In this document: piece after piece, positions 33,664 to 42,344 of the stretch
Numbering within the stretch: the first letter of the stretch is position 1
Layout: every line of letters starts with the position of its first letter
Source: Nocardioides kribbensis
GTDB taxonomy: Bacteria > Actinomycetota > Actinomycetes > Propionibacteriales > Nocardioidaceae
DNA: 64,000 bases
Reading direction: 5' to 3'
NCBI RefSeq assembly: GCF_015070375.1
Contig: NZ_JADCLL010000007.1
Coordinates: forward strand, 62,001 to 126,000
Notes under the pieces: generated by a model
Database searches by the model: none
Told to the model about the DNA's origin: nothing
What the model saw: only the letters and a program-made list of their open reading frames with translations
Position numbers and translations under genes: made by a program

Positions 33664-36546
33664 GTGACCGCGTCCGCTGCTCTCGGACGCCGCGGGCCGT
33701 CGGCGCGCGGCGGCAGCCCGGGCACCCTGCTGACCCTGCTGGCCCTGGCCGCGACCTTCGCCCTGAGCGTCGCCTCGGTGACCCTGCGCCCCGAGGGCGC
33801 GCCGGTGGCGGCGTGGTGGCCCGCCGCCGGGGTCTCGGCCCTCGTGGTGGCCCTCTCCCCGGTGCGCCGGTGGGCGCTGCTGGCCGCGGCCCTCGTGGGC
33901 CTGTCCTTCGCCGCCAACCTGGTCGGCGACCGGCCACCGGGGCTGGCGTTGATGTTCGGCGTCACCAACACCGCGGAGTCCCTGGTCGTCGCGATCCTGC
34001 TCGGGGCCCACCGCCGTCGACCCGTCCTGGCGGGCTTCGAGGACCTCGGGCGTCTCTTCCTCGCCGCGGCCGGGGGCGCGGCCGTGGCGGGCGCGCTGGC
34101 CGGCCTCGCGGTGGAGCTCTTCGACACCGGCTCGTTCCTGGTGGTCGCCCGGGCCGTGATGGCCACCCACGGGGCCTCCGTCCTCATCGTCGTCCCTCTC
34201 GGGCTGCTCCTCGCCACCCGCCCGGCCGAGCGGGGGGCCGGGCTGGCCCGGACGGTGGAGAGAGTGGTCCAGGGATCGGCCGCCACCGTGGTCTTCGCGG
34301 CGGTGTTCGTCCCGGCCCACCCCTATCCCCTCGCCTACCTGCCGCTGCCCCTGCTCGCCTGGGCGGCAGCACGGTTCCCCGCGCACATCGCCTGCGGTCA
34401 GATGCTCGCGGCCGGCGTGGCGGTGACCGTGCTGAGCGACCTGGGCCGCGGCCCCTTCGGAGACCTCGACGGCCCGGCCACGTCGCTCGCGGCGCTCCAG
34501 CAGAGCTACCTGGTCATCCTCGTCCTGGTCACCCTCCCCCTCGCCATCGCCTCCAGCCAGCGCGACGCCGCGCTCCGGGTGGTCGTGGGCGAGCGCGAGC
34601 GCTACCGCCGCGGGATCCGGGAGTCGCTCATCGGGATGGTGCTGCTGCGCCACACCGACGGGGAGCTCGTGGTCGTCGAGCTCAACGACGCGGCCGCCGA
34701 CCTCCTCGGCGCCCCCGAGGCCGAGCTGGTGGAGCGGCCCTGGACCCGGGGCCTGGCCGCCTCCCACCGCACACTCCTGCACTCGGCGGTGGGGTCGCTG
34801 GAGGCCGGTCGCTCCCTGACCTGGGAGAGCGAGCTGTGGCTGGAGACCTCTCCGCCACGGTGCGTGCGAGTCGGCCTGTCGGTGGTGCCCGACGCCGCCG
34901 AGGGCCGGCTCGTGGTCGCTCAGCTGGTCGACCTCACCGCGGCCCGCACCTCCCAGGCCGAGCTCACCCACGAGCGCGACTTCAGCCGCGCCGTGCTCGA
35001 CAGCGTCGGCTCCCTCGTCGTCGTGCTCGACGCCGGCGGAGGTGTGCTCCAGGTCAACGCCGCCACCGAGTCCAGCACGGGGGCGCGCGCGACGAGCCTC
35101 GTCGGGGCGCCGGCGACCGCGTCGCTGGTGTGCCCCGACAGCGCGGCCGCCTTCGAGGCCGCGCTCGCGGCGTGCATGGCCGGCGAGACCGGCGCGGTGC
35201 ACGAGCTGCTGTGGCGCGGGCGGTCGGCCCGACGCGAGGTGCTGACCACGCTGGCGGTGCTCCGGCACGACACCGGCGCCCCGCTCGTGGTGATGACCGG
35301 GCTCGACGTGACCGACCAGCGCCACACCGCCCACCAGCTGCAGACCGTGCTCGACGCCACCTCGGGCGCCATCATCGTCGGCATCGACGCCGCCGGGCTC
35401 ATCACCTTCTTCAACCGGGGCGCCCAGGAGAGCCTGGGGTGGAGCGCGGAGGAGGTCGTCGGGCGCATGACCAAGCTGGCGCTCCACGACCCCGAGGAGG
35501 TGGCCGGCCACGCCCGTCGCCTCGGCGTCGCTCCCACGTTCGAGGTCTTCACCGCGCTCGCCCAGCAGCCCGACCCGCCCGAGCTGGACTGGACGCTCAT
35601 CCGCAAGGACGGCGGTCGCCTCACCGTCAGCCTCACCGTCAACCTCCTGCGCGACGCCTCCGGCGCGGTGACCGGCCTGGTCGGCGTGGCCCAGGACGTC
35701 ACCGAGCGCCGTCGCAGCGAGCAGGCGCTCGAGATCGCCCTCGAGCACGAGCGGCAGGCGGTGAGCCGGCTCTCGGAGCTCGACCGCATCAAGACCGACT
35801 TCGTGGCCTCCATCAGCCACGAGCTGCGCACGCCGATGACCAGCGTGCTCGGATTCACCCAGGTCCTCGACTCCGAGGCGGCCGGGCCCCTCTCCGAGGA
35901 GCAGCACGCCCTGCTGGGGCGCGTCGACCGCAACGGTCGCCGCCTGCTGCGCCTGATCGAGAACCTCCTCGACCTCTCCCGCATCGAGTCGGGCGCCATC
36001 TCCATGGCCCGCGAGCGCCTCGACGTGCACCGCGTCGTGCTCGCGGCGATGGAGGCCTGCTCCGAGCTCGTCCGGGCCCGGTCGATCGAGCTGGTGCACG
36101 ACCTGGACACCCCGCCCGCCGAGGTCGTCGGCGACTTCGACCAGCTGGAGCGCGCCGTGATGAACCTCGTCGGCAACGCCGTGAAGTTCACCCCCGACGG
36201 CGGTCACGTCACGCTCACCGTGACCACCGTCGGGTCAGAGACCGTCATCGAGGTCAGCGACGACGGCATCGGGATCGACCAGGCCGACCTGCCTCGGGTG
36301 TGGGACCGGTTCTACCGCTCGGCCAGCGCCTCCGACGCCGCCATCGAGGGCACCGGGCTGGGCCTGAGCATCGTCCGCTCCATCGTGGAGGCCCACGGCG
36401 GACGCGTCGACCTCGACTCCGCGCCGCGCGCGGGCACGACCGTGCGCCTCGTCCTGCCGCTCGCCTGCTCGCCGAGCGAGCACGGCGCGACGCCTCAGGC
36501 CGGTCGACCGTCGGCGACGAGCCGGCCGACCCTCTCCACGAAGTAG
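33664..36546 (+). CDS. MASE1/PAS-domain sensor histidine kinase
   Basis: 960 residues. The first ~300 residues contain about eight membrane helices and fit a MASE1 sensor (AAWWPAAGVSALVVALSPVR, FGVTNTAESLVVAILL). Three PAS-like repeats follow, the best being ATSGAIIVGIDAAGLITFFN with LGWSAEEVVGR and the PAC-like LVGVAQDVTERR. The HisKA box is SHELRTPMTSVLGF with phospho-accepting H719; the ATPase has NLVGNAVKFT (N box), DDGIGI (G1) and GTGLGLSIV (G2). It is convergent with a receiver/winged-helix pair on the other strand, the likely partners, and its 3' end overlaps the receiver gene by 52 bp. Confidence 0.9.
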   Translation: MTASAALGRRGPSARGGSPGTLLTLLALAATFALSVASVTLRPEGAPVAAWWPAAGVSALVVALSPVRRWALLAAALVGLSFAANLVGDRPPGLALMFGVTNTAESLVVAILLGAHRRRPVLAGFEDLGRLFLAAAGGAAVAGALAGLAVELFDTGSFLVVARAVMATHGASVLIVVPLGLLLATRPAERGAGLARTVERVVQGSAATVVFAAVFVPAHPYPLAYLPLPLLAWAAARFPAHIACGQMLAAGVAVTVLSDLGRGPFGDLDGPATSLAALQQSYLVILVLVTLPLAIASSQRDAALRVVVGERERYRRGIRESLIGMVLLRHTDGELVVVELNDAAADLLGAPEAELVERPWTRGLAASHRTLLHSAVGSLEAGRSLTWESELWLETSPPRCVRVGLSVVPDAAEGRLVVAQLVDLTAARTSQAELTHERDFSRAVLDSVGSLVVVLDAGGGVLQVNAATESSTGARATSLVGAPATASLVCPDSAAAFEAALAACMAGETGAVHELLWRGRSARREVLTTLAVLRHDTGAPLVVMTGLDVTDQRHTAHQLQTVLDATSGAIIVGIDAAGLITFFNRGAQESLGWSAEEVVGRMTKLALHDPEEVAGHARRLGVAPTFEVFTALAQQPDPPELDWTLIRKDGGRLTVSLTVNLLRDASGAVTGLVGVAQDVTERRRSEQALEIALEHERQAVSRLSELDRIKTDFVASISHELRTPMTSVLGFTQVLDSEAAGPLSEEQHALLGRVDRNGRRLLRLIENLLDLSRIESGAISMARERLDVHRVVLAAMEACSELVRARSIELVHDLDTPPAEVVGDFDQLERAVMNLVGNAVKFTPDGGHVTLTVTTVGSETVIEVSDDGIGIDQADLPRVWDRFYRSASASDAAIEGTGLGLSIVRSIVEAHGGRVDLDSAPRAGTTVRLVLPLACSPSEHGATPQAGRPSATSRPTLSTK

Positions 36547-36875
36547 CCCACGTCGAAGGGCTTGGCGATGTAGTCGTCGGCGCCGCTGTCGATGCCGGCC
36601 CTGACGTCGTCGGCCCGCGCCCGGGCCGTCAGCAGCAGCACCGGCAGGTCGGCGGTGGCCGGGTCGGCGCGCAGCGCCCGGGTCACGGCCAGGCCGTCGA
36701 GGTCGCCGGGCATCGCGATGTCGAGCACGGCGACCGCCGGGCGCCGCTCGCGGCAGGCCGCGAGGGCGGCGTCGCCCTGGCCGACGCCGACCACCTCGTG
36801 CCCGGCCTGGCCGAGGATGAGCGTGACCAGCTCCCTGAGGTCGGGGTCGTCCTCGGCCACCACGATCACCGCCAC
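36495..36875 (-). CDS. Single-domain response regulator
   Basis: 126 residues, receiver only. Acidic pocket E8-D9-D10 (VVAEDDPDL), phospho-acceptor D52 (VLDIAMPG), T83 (LLLTARARADD) and K105 (DYIAKPFD) are all in place, so it should be phosphorylatable. No output domain, as in CheY or phosphorelay proteins. It overlaps the upstream winged-helix regulator gene by 10 bases and its tail overlaps the histidine kinase gene on the other strand. The MASE1 kinase is the likely phosphodonor. Confidence 0.92.
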   Translation of the reverse strand: MAVIVVAEDDPDLRELVTLILGQAGHEVVGVGQGDAALAACRERRPAVAVLDIAMPGDLDGLAVTRALRADPATADLPVLLLTARARADDVRAGIDSGADDYIAKPFDVGYFVERVGRLVADGRPA

Positions 36876-37936
36876 GACGACCCACCTGCCTCCCCGACCG
36901 GCACGGCGGGCGCGAGCACCCCGGGGTCGCGGACGCAGCGCCCCTCCAGCTCCACCGCATGGGTCGCGACACGGGCCAGCAGCTGCTCGAGACGGTCGAG
37001 CAGGTCACCGGGCGCCTGGGCGGCGCCGGCCGGCGCGACCACCGCGCCGCGCAGCAGGTAGACCGTCACCCGCACCGAGCTCAGCAGCGTGCTGAGCTCG
37101 TGGACGAGCTCGCGTGCCCCCAGCCGACCGGGCCCGGCCTGCTCGAAGGCCCGGGTGTCGGCGGTGGCGCTCGGCACGGCGACCCAGCGGTAGCCCGTGC
37201 CGCTCTCGGTCCGGATGAAGGTCGGCGCGGTCGCGTCGTCGCCGAGCTTGGCCCGCAGCGACCGGATGTGGGCGCGCAGGGCGTCGCGCGTCTCGTCGCC
37301 GTGGCTCTCGTCCCAGGCCGAGCGCAGCAGCCCGCGATGGGTGAGCAGGACCCCCGGGCGGGTGGCCAGCGGCTCGAGCAGCCGCCACTCGGTCGGGGTC
37401 AGCCGCACCTCGCGACCGTCGCGGCGCACGCTGCGCTCGTGCAGGTCCACGACCAGCGGACCGAAGCGCAGCAGCGGTCCGGTCAGTGCCGCGTCGGGGT
37501 CGGGCTCGGCCCCGCACCGCCGCTCCAGGGCCCGCAGCGCCGCCGCGAGCAGCGCGTCGCCGCACCCGAGGTCGCGGACGTCGTCGGCGCCCGCGTCGAG
37601 CAGCCGCGCCGCGAGGAGCTCGCCGGGCGCCGCGCCGTCGTCGTCACCGTCGGGGTCACCGTCGAGACCACGGTCGAGGTCGGAGTCGCGGTCGAGGTCG
37701 GCCAGCACCAGCACGGGCAGCGAGGACCACGCCCGCAGCTCGGCGAGCAGGGGTGTGACCCACCCGCCGTCGGTGCGCTCGGCGGCCACCACCACGCACC
37801 GCGGACCCGTCGTGGCCACCGCCTCCAGCGCCGAGCCGCGGTCCGCCGTCGCGGTCCGCCGGTCGGCGGACTCGAGGCGGGCCGCCACGGCGTCGGCGCG
37901 GTCCTGGCCACCGGCGACGACGAGGATGTGGGGCAT
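36866..37936 (-). CDS. Atypical winged-helix regulator with pseudo-receiver and DHp-like tail
   Basis: 356 residues. N-terminal ~140 residues resemble a receiver fold, but the acidic pair is replaced (VVAGGQDR) and the phospho-acceptor position reads CVVVAAER with no Asp, so phosphorylation is unlikely. An acidic insert (LDRDSDLDRGLDGDPDGDDD) lies within it. Residues ~157-252 are an OmpR-type winged helix (LTPTEWRLLEPLATRPGVLL, ALRAHIRSLRAKLGDD, ESGTGYRW). The C-terminus has a helix pair: ARELVHELSTLLSSVRVTVY (H279) resembles a histidine kinase H-box, with DLLDRLEQLLARVATHAVEL as its partner. No ATPase domain follows. Operon with the receiver gene. Confidence 0.8.
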   Translation of the reverse strand: MPHILVVAGGQDRADAVAARLESADRRTATADRGSALEAVATTGPRCVVVAAERTDGGWVTPLLAELRAWSSLPVLVLADLDRDSDLDRGLDGDPDGDDDGAAPGELLAARLLDAGADDVRDLGCGDALLAAALRALERRCGAEPDPDAALTGPLLRFGPLVVDLHERSVRRDGREVRLTPTEWRLLEPLATRPGVLLTHRGLLRSAWDESHGDETRDALRAHIRSLRAKLGDDATAPTFIRTESGTGYRWVAVPSATADTRAFEQAGPGRLGARELVHELSTLLSSVRVTVYLLRGAVVAPAGAAQAPGDLLDRLEQLLARVATHAVELEGRCVRDPGVLAPAVPVGEAGGSSWR

Positions 37937-38081
37937 CGAGCCAGGCTAGTGCCCCGCCGGGCCCGGCGGGTCTCTTCGGCCCTCTCCACACGCCCAACCG
38001 GGGGAGCGCGGCCGCGCCCGCCGACCCTAGGCTGACCGCGCCGGCACACCGCCGACCCACCGAGCAGATGGAGCGTTGACG

Positions 38082-39305
38082 ATGGAAGTCCCCACCTGGG
38101 TCTGGACCCTCACCGTGGTCGGCATCGTCGGCATGCTGCTCTTCGACTTCGTGTTCCACGTGCGCAAGGCCCACGTGCCGACGCTCAAGGAGGCCTCGGT
38201 CTGGTCCGCGCTCTACGTCGGCATCGCCGTGCTGTTCGGCTTCGGGGTGCTGTGGTTCGGCGGCGGGACGATGGGCGGGGAGTACTTCGCGGGCTACATC
38301 ACCGAGAAGGCGCTCAGCGTCGACAACCTGTTCGTCTTCCTCATCATCATGACCAGCTTCCGGGTGCCGCGCGAGGACCAGCAGAAGGTGCTGCTCTTCG
38401 GCATCGTCTTCGCCCTGATCGCCCGCACCGGCTTCATCTTCCTGGGCGCGGCCCTGATCAACCAGTTCGCCTGGGTCTTCTACTTCTTCGGCCTCATCCT
38501 CATCCTCACCGCCGGCAACATGCTCAAGGGCGAGGCCCAGGGCGGCCACGACGAGGACGAGCAGAACTTCGTCGTGAAGCTGGCGCGCCGCTTCATCCGC
38601 ACCTCCGAGGAGTTCGACGGTGACAAGCTGACCACCGTCGTCGACGGCAAGAAGATGCTCACCCCGATGCTGCTGGTCATGGTGGCCATCGGCGGCACCG
38701 ACATCCTCTTCGCCCTCGACTCCATCCCGGCGATCTTCGGCCTCACCCAGAACACCTTCATCGTCTTCACCGCCACGGCGTTCTCCCTGCTGGGGCTGCG
38801 CCAGCTGTTCTTCCTCATCGAGGGCCTGCTCGAGCGCCTGATCTACCTGTCCTACGGCCTCGCGGCGATCCTGGCCTTCATCGGCGTCAAGCTCATCCTC
38901 CACGCGCTGCACGAGAACAACCTCGGCTTCATCAACGGCGGCGAGCACGTCGACGTCACCGAGATCAGCACCGGGGTCTCCCTCAGCGTGATCCTCGGCA
39001 TCCTCGTCGTCACCGTGGTCGCCTCCCTGGTCAGCAAGAAGGGCCGGGCCAAGACCGCGATCGGCAACGCCCAGCGCCACGTCGACGCCTACCTCGACCT
39101 CGACTACACCGCCGACACCTCCGAGCGCGAGCGCATCTTCGGCAAGCTGATCCAGGAGGGCGAGCAGATCAAGGCCCTCGGCCCGAAGTACCGCCGCATG
39201 GTGCGCGACGAGCCCGGTCTCATGGCCAAGATCGAGAAGGCCCGCCAGCAGCACGAGGAGACCGTCACCGACGGTCGCCAGCGCAACCCCCTCACCGAGG
39301 TCTGA
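38082..39305 (+). CDS. TerC-family membrane protein (Alx-like)
   Basis: 407 residues with about nine membrane helices. Family signatures: GYITEKALSVDNLFVFLIIM, PREDQQKVLLFGIVFALIAR, GGTDILFALDSIPAIFGLT and SLLGLRQLFFLIEG. The paired acidic residues in SVDNLF and FALDSIP line the transport site. TerC/Alx proteins are linked to tellurite resistance and Mn2+ export, with metal loading of exported enzymes in some species. The ATG at 38082 has GGAG 8 bases upstream. A C-terminal ~90-residue cytoplasmic tail (AYLDLDYTADTSERERIFGK) is an extension relative to short TerC proteins. No yybP-type riboswitch seen. Confidence 0.9.
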   Translation: MEVPTWVWTLTVVGIVGMLLFDFVFHVRKAHVPTLKEASVWSALYVGIAVLFGFGVLWFGGGTMGGEYFAGYITEKALSVDNLFVFLIIMTSFRVPREDQQKVLLFGIVFALIARTGFIFLGAALINQFAWVFYFFGLILILTAGNMLKGEAQGGHDEDEQNFVVKLARRFIRTSEEFDGDKLTTVVDGKKMLTPMLLVMVAIGGTDILFALDSIPAIFGLTQNTFIVFTATAFSLLGLRQLFFLIEGLLERLIYLSYGLAAILAFIGVKLILHALHENNLGFINGGEHVDVTEISTGVSLSVILGILVVTVVASLVSKKGRAKTAIGNAQRHVDAYLDLDYTADTSERERIFGKLIQEGEQIKALGPKYRRMVRDEPGLMAKIEKARQQHEETVTDGRQRNPLTEV

Positions 39306-39311
39306 GCGCGG

Positions 39312-39340
39312 GCCCGCCGGTCCGGAGCAGACCGGCGGGC
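39312..39340 (+). terminator. Terminator of terC gene
   Basis: gcccgccggtc pairs perfectly with gaccggcgggc (11 bp, 7-base loop), a few bases past the terC stop. Confidence 0.7.
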
Positions 39341-39412
39341 GCGGAGGGGTGGCACAGCGCGGGCACAGCGGCGTCTCATCGGGTCCTCATCGAGGCGACC
39401 TACTCTCGTGCC

Positions 39413-40390
39413 ATGGCACCCGAGCCCACCCCCGGTCCCCCGGCCCCGCGTCGCCGTACGACGGTCGTGCTCAACGCCGGCTCCCGCAGCGGCGCCGCGG
39501 CGCGCGACCGGCTGCCCGCCCTGCTGGCGCGCCACGACCTCGCCGACGCGCGGGTGCTGAGCGTCACCACCGGCGCCGAGCTCGCCGCCACCCTCGAGCG
39601 GGCCCTCGCCGAGGGTCCCGACCTGCTCGTGGTGGGCGGCGGCGACGGCAGCGCCTCGTGCGCCGCGGACCGCGTGGCCGGGTCCGACGTCGTGCTCGGC
39701 GTGCTGCCGCTCGGCACCGCCAACGACTTCGCCCGCACGCTCGAGATTCCGTCGGCGCTGGAGCAGGCCGTGGAGCACCTCGCGACGGGCAAGGTCGTCG
39801 ACGTCGACCTCGGCCGCTGCGACGGGCGCGGCTTCCTCAACGTCGCCTCCCTCGGGCTCTCGGTCGGGGTCACCCAGCGCCTGCGCCCCGGCCTGAAGAA
39901 GCGCCTCGGCCCGCTGGCCTACCCCGTGGCGACGCTCGGGGCCTACCGCGGCCACGAGCCCTTCACCGCCCGGCTGGAGTTCCCCGACGGCGACCACGAC
40001 ACCCTCGCGCTGCACGACCTGATGCAGGTCGCGGTCGGCAACGGCCGCCACTACGGCGGCGGCAACGCCGTGGCGCCCAACGCCTCGGTCGACGACCACC
40101 TGCTCGACGTCTACGCCATCGAGCGCGGCCGGCTGCGCGACCACGTCTCGATCGCCCGCTTCCTCAAGGACGGGTCGTTCGTGGAGCACGAGAAGGTCCA
40201 CCACCTCACCACCCGTCGGGTCCGCGTGGTCACCGACGAGCCGCTCCCGGTCAACCTCGACGGCGAGATCGCCGCGACCACGCCCGCGACCTTCGAGGTC
40301 CAGCGCAACGCCCTGCACGTCGTCGTGCCGCAGACCAGCCGCGCCGCCGAGCTCGACGGGCCCCGGGCCGCCGCCGCCGACCACGGCTGA
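39413..40390 (+). CDS. Diacylglycerol/lipid kinase family protein
   Basis: 325 residues. Nucleotide-binding signatures VVGGGDGSASCAA and LPLGTANDFARTL are those of the DagK/YegS lipid kinase catalytic domain. VVLNAGSRSG forms the first strand, and VAVGNGRHYGGGNAVAP with VNLDGE belong to the C-terminal beta-sandwich. It would phosphorylate a lipid such as diacylglycerol at the inner membrane face. The ATG start fits family length. A 19-bp tandem duplication covers its stop codon. Confidence 0.9.
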   Translation: MAPEPTPGPPAPRRRTTVVLNAGSRSGAAARDRLPALLARHDLADARVLSVTTGAELAATLERALAEGPDLLVVGGGDGSASCAADRVAGSDVVLGVLPLGTANDFARTLEIPSALEQAVEHLATGKVVDVDLGRCDGRGFLNVASLGLSVGVTQRLRPGLKKRLGPLAYPVATLGAYRGHEPFTARLEFPDGDHDTLALHDLMQVAVGNGRHYGGGNAVAPNASVDDHLLDVYAIERGRLRDHVSIARFLKDGSFVEHEKVHHLTTRRVRVVTDEPLPVNLDGEIAATTPATFEVQRNALHVVVPQTSRAAELDGPRAAAADHG

Positions 40391-40416
40391 GCGCTGCGAC
40401 CACGGCTGAGCGCTGC
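40379..40416 (+). repeat. 19-bp tandem duplication over the lipid kinase stop
   Basis: gaccacggctgagcgctgc occurs twice head to tail with no mismatch. The first copy contains the stop codon TGA of the lipid kinase gene; the second lies in the intergenic gap. Confidence 0.9.
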
Positions 40417-40455
40417 GACCCGGGCCGGGAGCGGGGCCCGTAGGCTGGAGGAGCC

Positions 40456-40803
40456 ATGAGCACACCGACCCCGCCGGCCCCGCGCCGCGCCCGCCACCTC
40501 ATCGACCCGGCCAACCCGCCGGCACCGCCGTCGAGCCGGTCGCTGACCAACGTGCAGCAGTGGGTCATGTCGGTGCTGGCCGTCACCACGATCATGCACC
40601 TGTCGGTGGGGCTGGTGATCTCGGCCTTCTTCCTCGACGACTCCGAGGTCTCCGCCCGGGTCGGCCTCAACGTCATCGGCGCCGCCTTCGGCGTGGTCGC
40701 GGTGGCCGCCGGGCTGGCCATCCACCGTCGCTCCCCGCTCAGCCCGTGGCTGCTGCTCGGCACCCTGCCCGGCGTCGTCGGGCTCGTGCTCGTGCTCGCC
40801 TGA
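40456..40803 (+). CDS. Small two/three-helix membrane protein
   Basis: 115 residues. A Pro-rich cytoplasmic N-terminus precedes helices VMSVLAVTTIMHLSVGLVIS, VGLNVIGAAFGVVAVAAGLA and WLLLGTLPGVVGLVLVLA. GGAGGAG precedes the ATG. Function unknown. It is followed 4 bases later by the GTG of the propeller-like gene and may be translated with it. Confidence 0.75.
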   Translation: MSTPTPPAPRRARHLIDPANPPAPPSSRSLTNVQQWVMSVLAVTTIMHLSVGLVISAFFLDDSEVSARVGLNVIGAAFGVVAVAAGLAIHRRSPLSPWLLLGTLPGVVGLVLVLA

Positions 40804-40807
40804 CCCC

Positions 40808-42244
40808 GTGGGCGGCGCGACGGGCCTGCCCCGCTTCGAGGTGGCGGCCCGGCTGCGACCGGTCGACCTCGTCTGCCCCGGGTCGGTGCTGGTCGACGAC
40901 GCCGCACCGGGCCCCGCCTCGGCCCACCCCACCCCCCACCCGGCGCCCTACGCCGCCGCGGAGGTCGAGCTGCTCGCGTCGGGGACGGCGCCCGGCCGGG
41001 ACGCCCCGGTGCGCCTCGCCCTCGCCTCCGGCGACGACGAGCTGGGAGCGCTGTGGGACCCCGCCACCGGTGAGGTCTCCCTCGAGCTGCGCGTCGGCTC
41101 CACCACGTCACGTCACCTCAGCCGGCGGCACGGCCGGCCCGAGCAGCGCCCCGTGCGGCTCGGCCTGACCCTCACCGGGGTCCACCTCGCCGTCCACACC
41201 CACGACGGGCGGGCCTGGACCACCCGCGCCCGCGTCGACCTCGGCGCCGAACGCGCCGCCGACCGCGGCGGGGCGGGCCGGGTCGACACCCGCGACGAGC
41301 GGTGGCTCGCGGCTCTCGTCACCACCCGATCCGGCCCCGTCGCGCGGGTGCGCGCCGGCGGCTTCGGCCAGCTCGGCCTGCGCGACCTGCGGCTGGTCAC
41401 GCGCGCCGACGGCTCGGCGTACCGGCCCGGGGGCGACCTGCTGCTCACCGCCACCAGCGCCGGGCCCGGCTTCTTCGACACCGCCCACACCTCGGTGTGG
41501 TCCCTCGACCCCGTCACCCTGTCGCTCACCCACCGCTCCGACCTGTTCTTCCGACGCCCCGACCGGCCCGGGGCCTTCGGCGACCACGCCACCCACCTCG
41601 TGCGCGACGGCGAGCACTGGCTGGTCGCGACGAGCACGTGGGGCGACTTCGACCGGCGCCGCGACGACGCGAGCGTCGCCGTCACCCTGGCCCGCCCGGG
41701 CGGCGACGTCGACCTGCTCGCGGGCCGCCACCTGCTCGACACCGAGCCGCTGCCCCTCCCGGTCGACGGCCTGCGCGCGGCCGGGGTCCGCTCGGTCGGG
41801 GTGTGGGACCCCCACCTCGTGCGCGACGGCGACGACTGGCTGGTCGGCTTCGTCTCGGCCCGGCGCTTCTTCGACTTCCACCCCGCCCTCGCCACCGGGC
41901 CCGCCCTCGACGCCCTCACCCTGCGCGCGGTCTCCGCGCGGCGCCGGGCCACCGAGGGCACCACGCTGCTGCGCGTCGACGGCGCGTGGCGGGTGCTGGT
42001 CAGCGACGGGCGCGACGGGCGCCGGGGCCAGCGCCAGCAGCACGCCGTGCTCGACCTCGACCTCGCCGAGGTCGGCGTGCTCGACGCGCCCTACCCCACC
42101 AACATCCCCTGGCCCACGCTCGTCGACCTCGGTGAGGAGGGCTGGCTGATGGTCGCCTTCGACGGCACGCCGTACGCCGGGCCGCTGCCGGGCTACGGCA
42201 CCCACGGGCGGGTCGTGGTGGCCCGGTCGGTCGCCGGGACCTGA
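40808..42244 (+). CDS. Possible beta-propeller (GH43-like) protein
   Basis: 478 residues, no signal peptide or membrane segment. An N-terminal ~190-residue region rich in short strands ([39 protein letters not shown]) resembles a sandwich domain. The C-terminal ~280 residues repeat the pattern '[17 protein letters not shown]', '[18 protein letters not shown]', '[17 protein letters not shown]', '[17 protein letters not shown]', consistent with propeller blades seen in GH43/GH32-like proteins. The Asp residues preceding HLV may be catalytic if it is an enzyme. Family assignment is tentative. GTG start. Confidence 0.5.
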   Translation: MGGATGLPRFEVAARLRPVDLVCPGSVLVDDAAPGPASAHPTPHPAPYAAAEVELLASGTAPGRDAPVRLALASGDDELGALWDPATGEVSLELRVGSTTSRHLSRRHGRPEQRPVRLGLTLTGVHLAVHTHDGRAWTTRARVDLGAERAADRGGAGRVDTRDERWLAALVTTRSGPVARVRAGGFGQLGLRDLRLVTRADGSAYRPGGDLLLTATSAGPGFFDTAHTSVWSLDPVTLSLTHRSDLFFRRPDRPGAFGDHATHLVRDGEHWLVATSTWGDFDRRRDDASVAVTLARPGGDVDLLAGRHLLDTEPLPLPVDGLRAAGVRSVGVWDPHLVRDGDDWLVGFVSARRFFDFHPALATGPALDALTLRAVSARRRATEGTTLLRVDGAWRVLVSDGRDGRRGQRQQHAVLDLDLAEVGVLDAPYPTNIPWPTLVDLGEEGWLMVAFDGTPYAGPLPGYGTHGRVVVARSVAGT

Positions 42245-42344
42245 GCCGCGGGGGCCGCTAGCCTGGGACGTGACCCGCGCCACCCCTGCGGGTCGTCCGT
42301 CAGCGCCACACCACCTCGTGGCCCGAGCAGAGAGCGGCCCCACC

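Noticed and set aside
32725..36207. 1160-residue minus-strand frame
   Set aside because: Only the last 268 residues (hydrolase) are gene-like; the rest is antisense to the histidine kinase.
37937..38081. yybP-type manganese riboswitch before terC
   Set aside because: The 145-bp gap is GC-rich and I could not recognise the conserved aptamer core.
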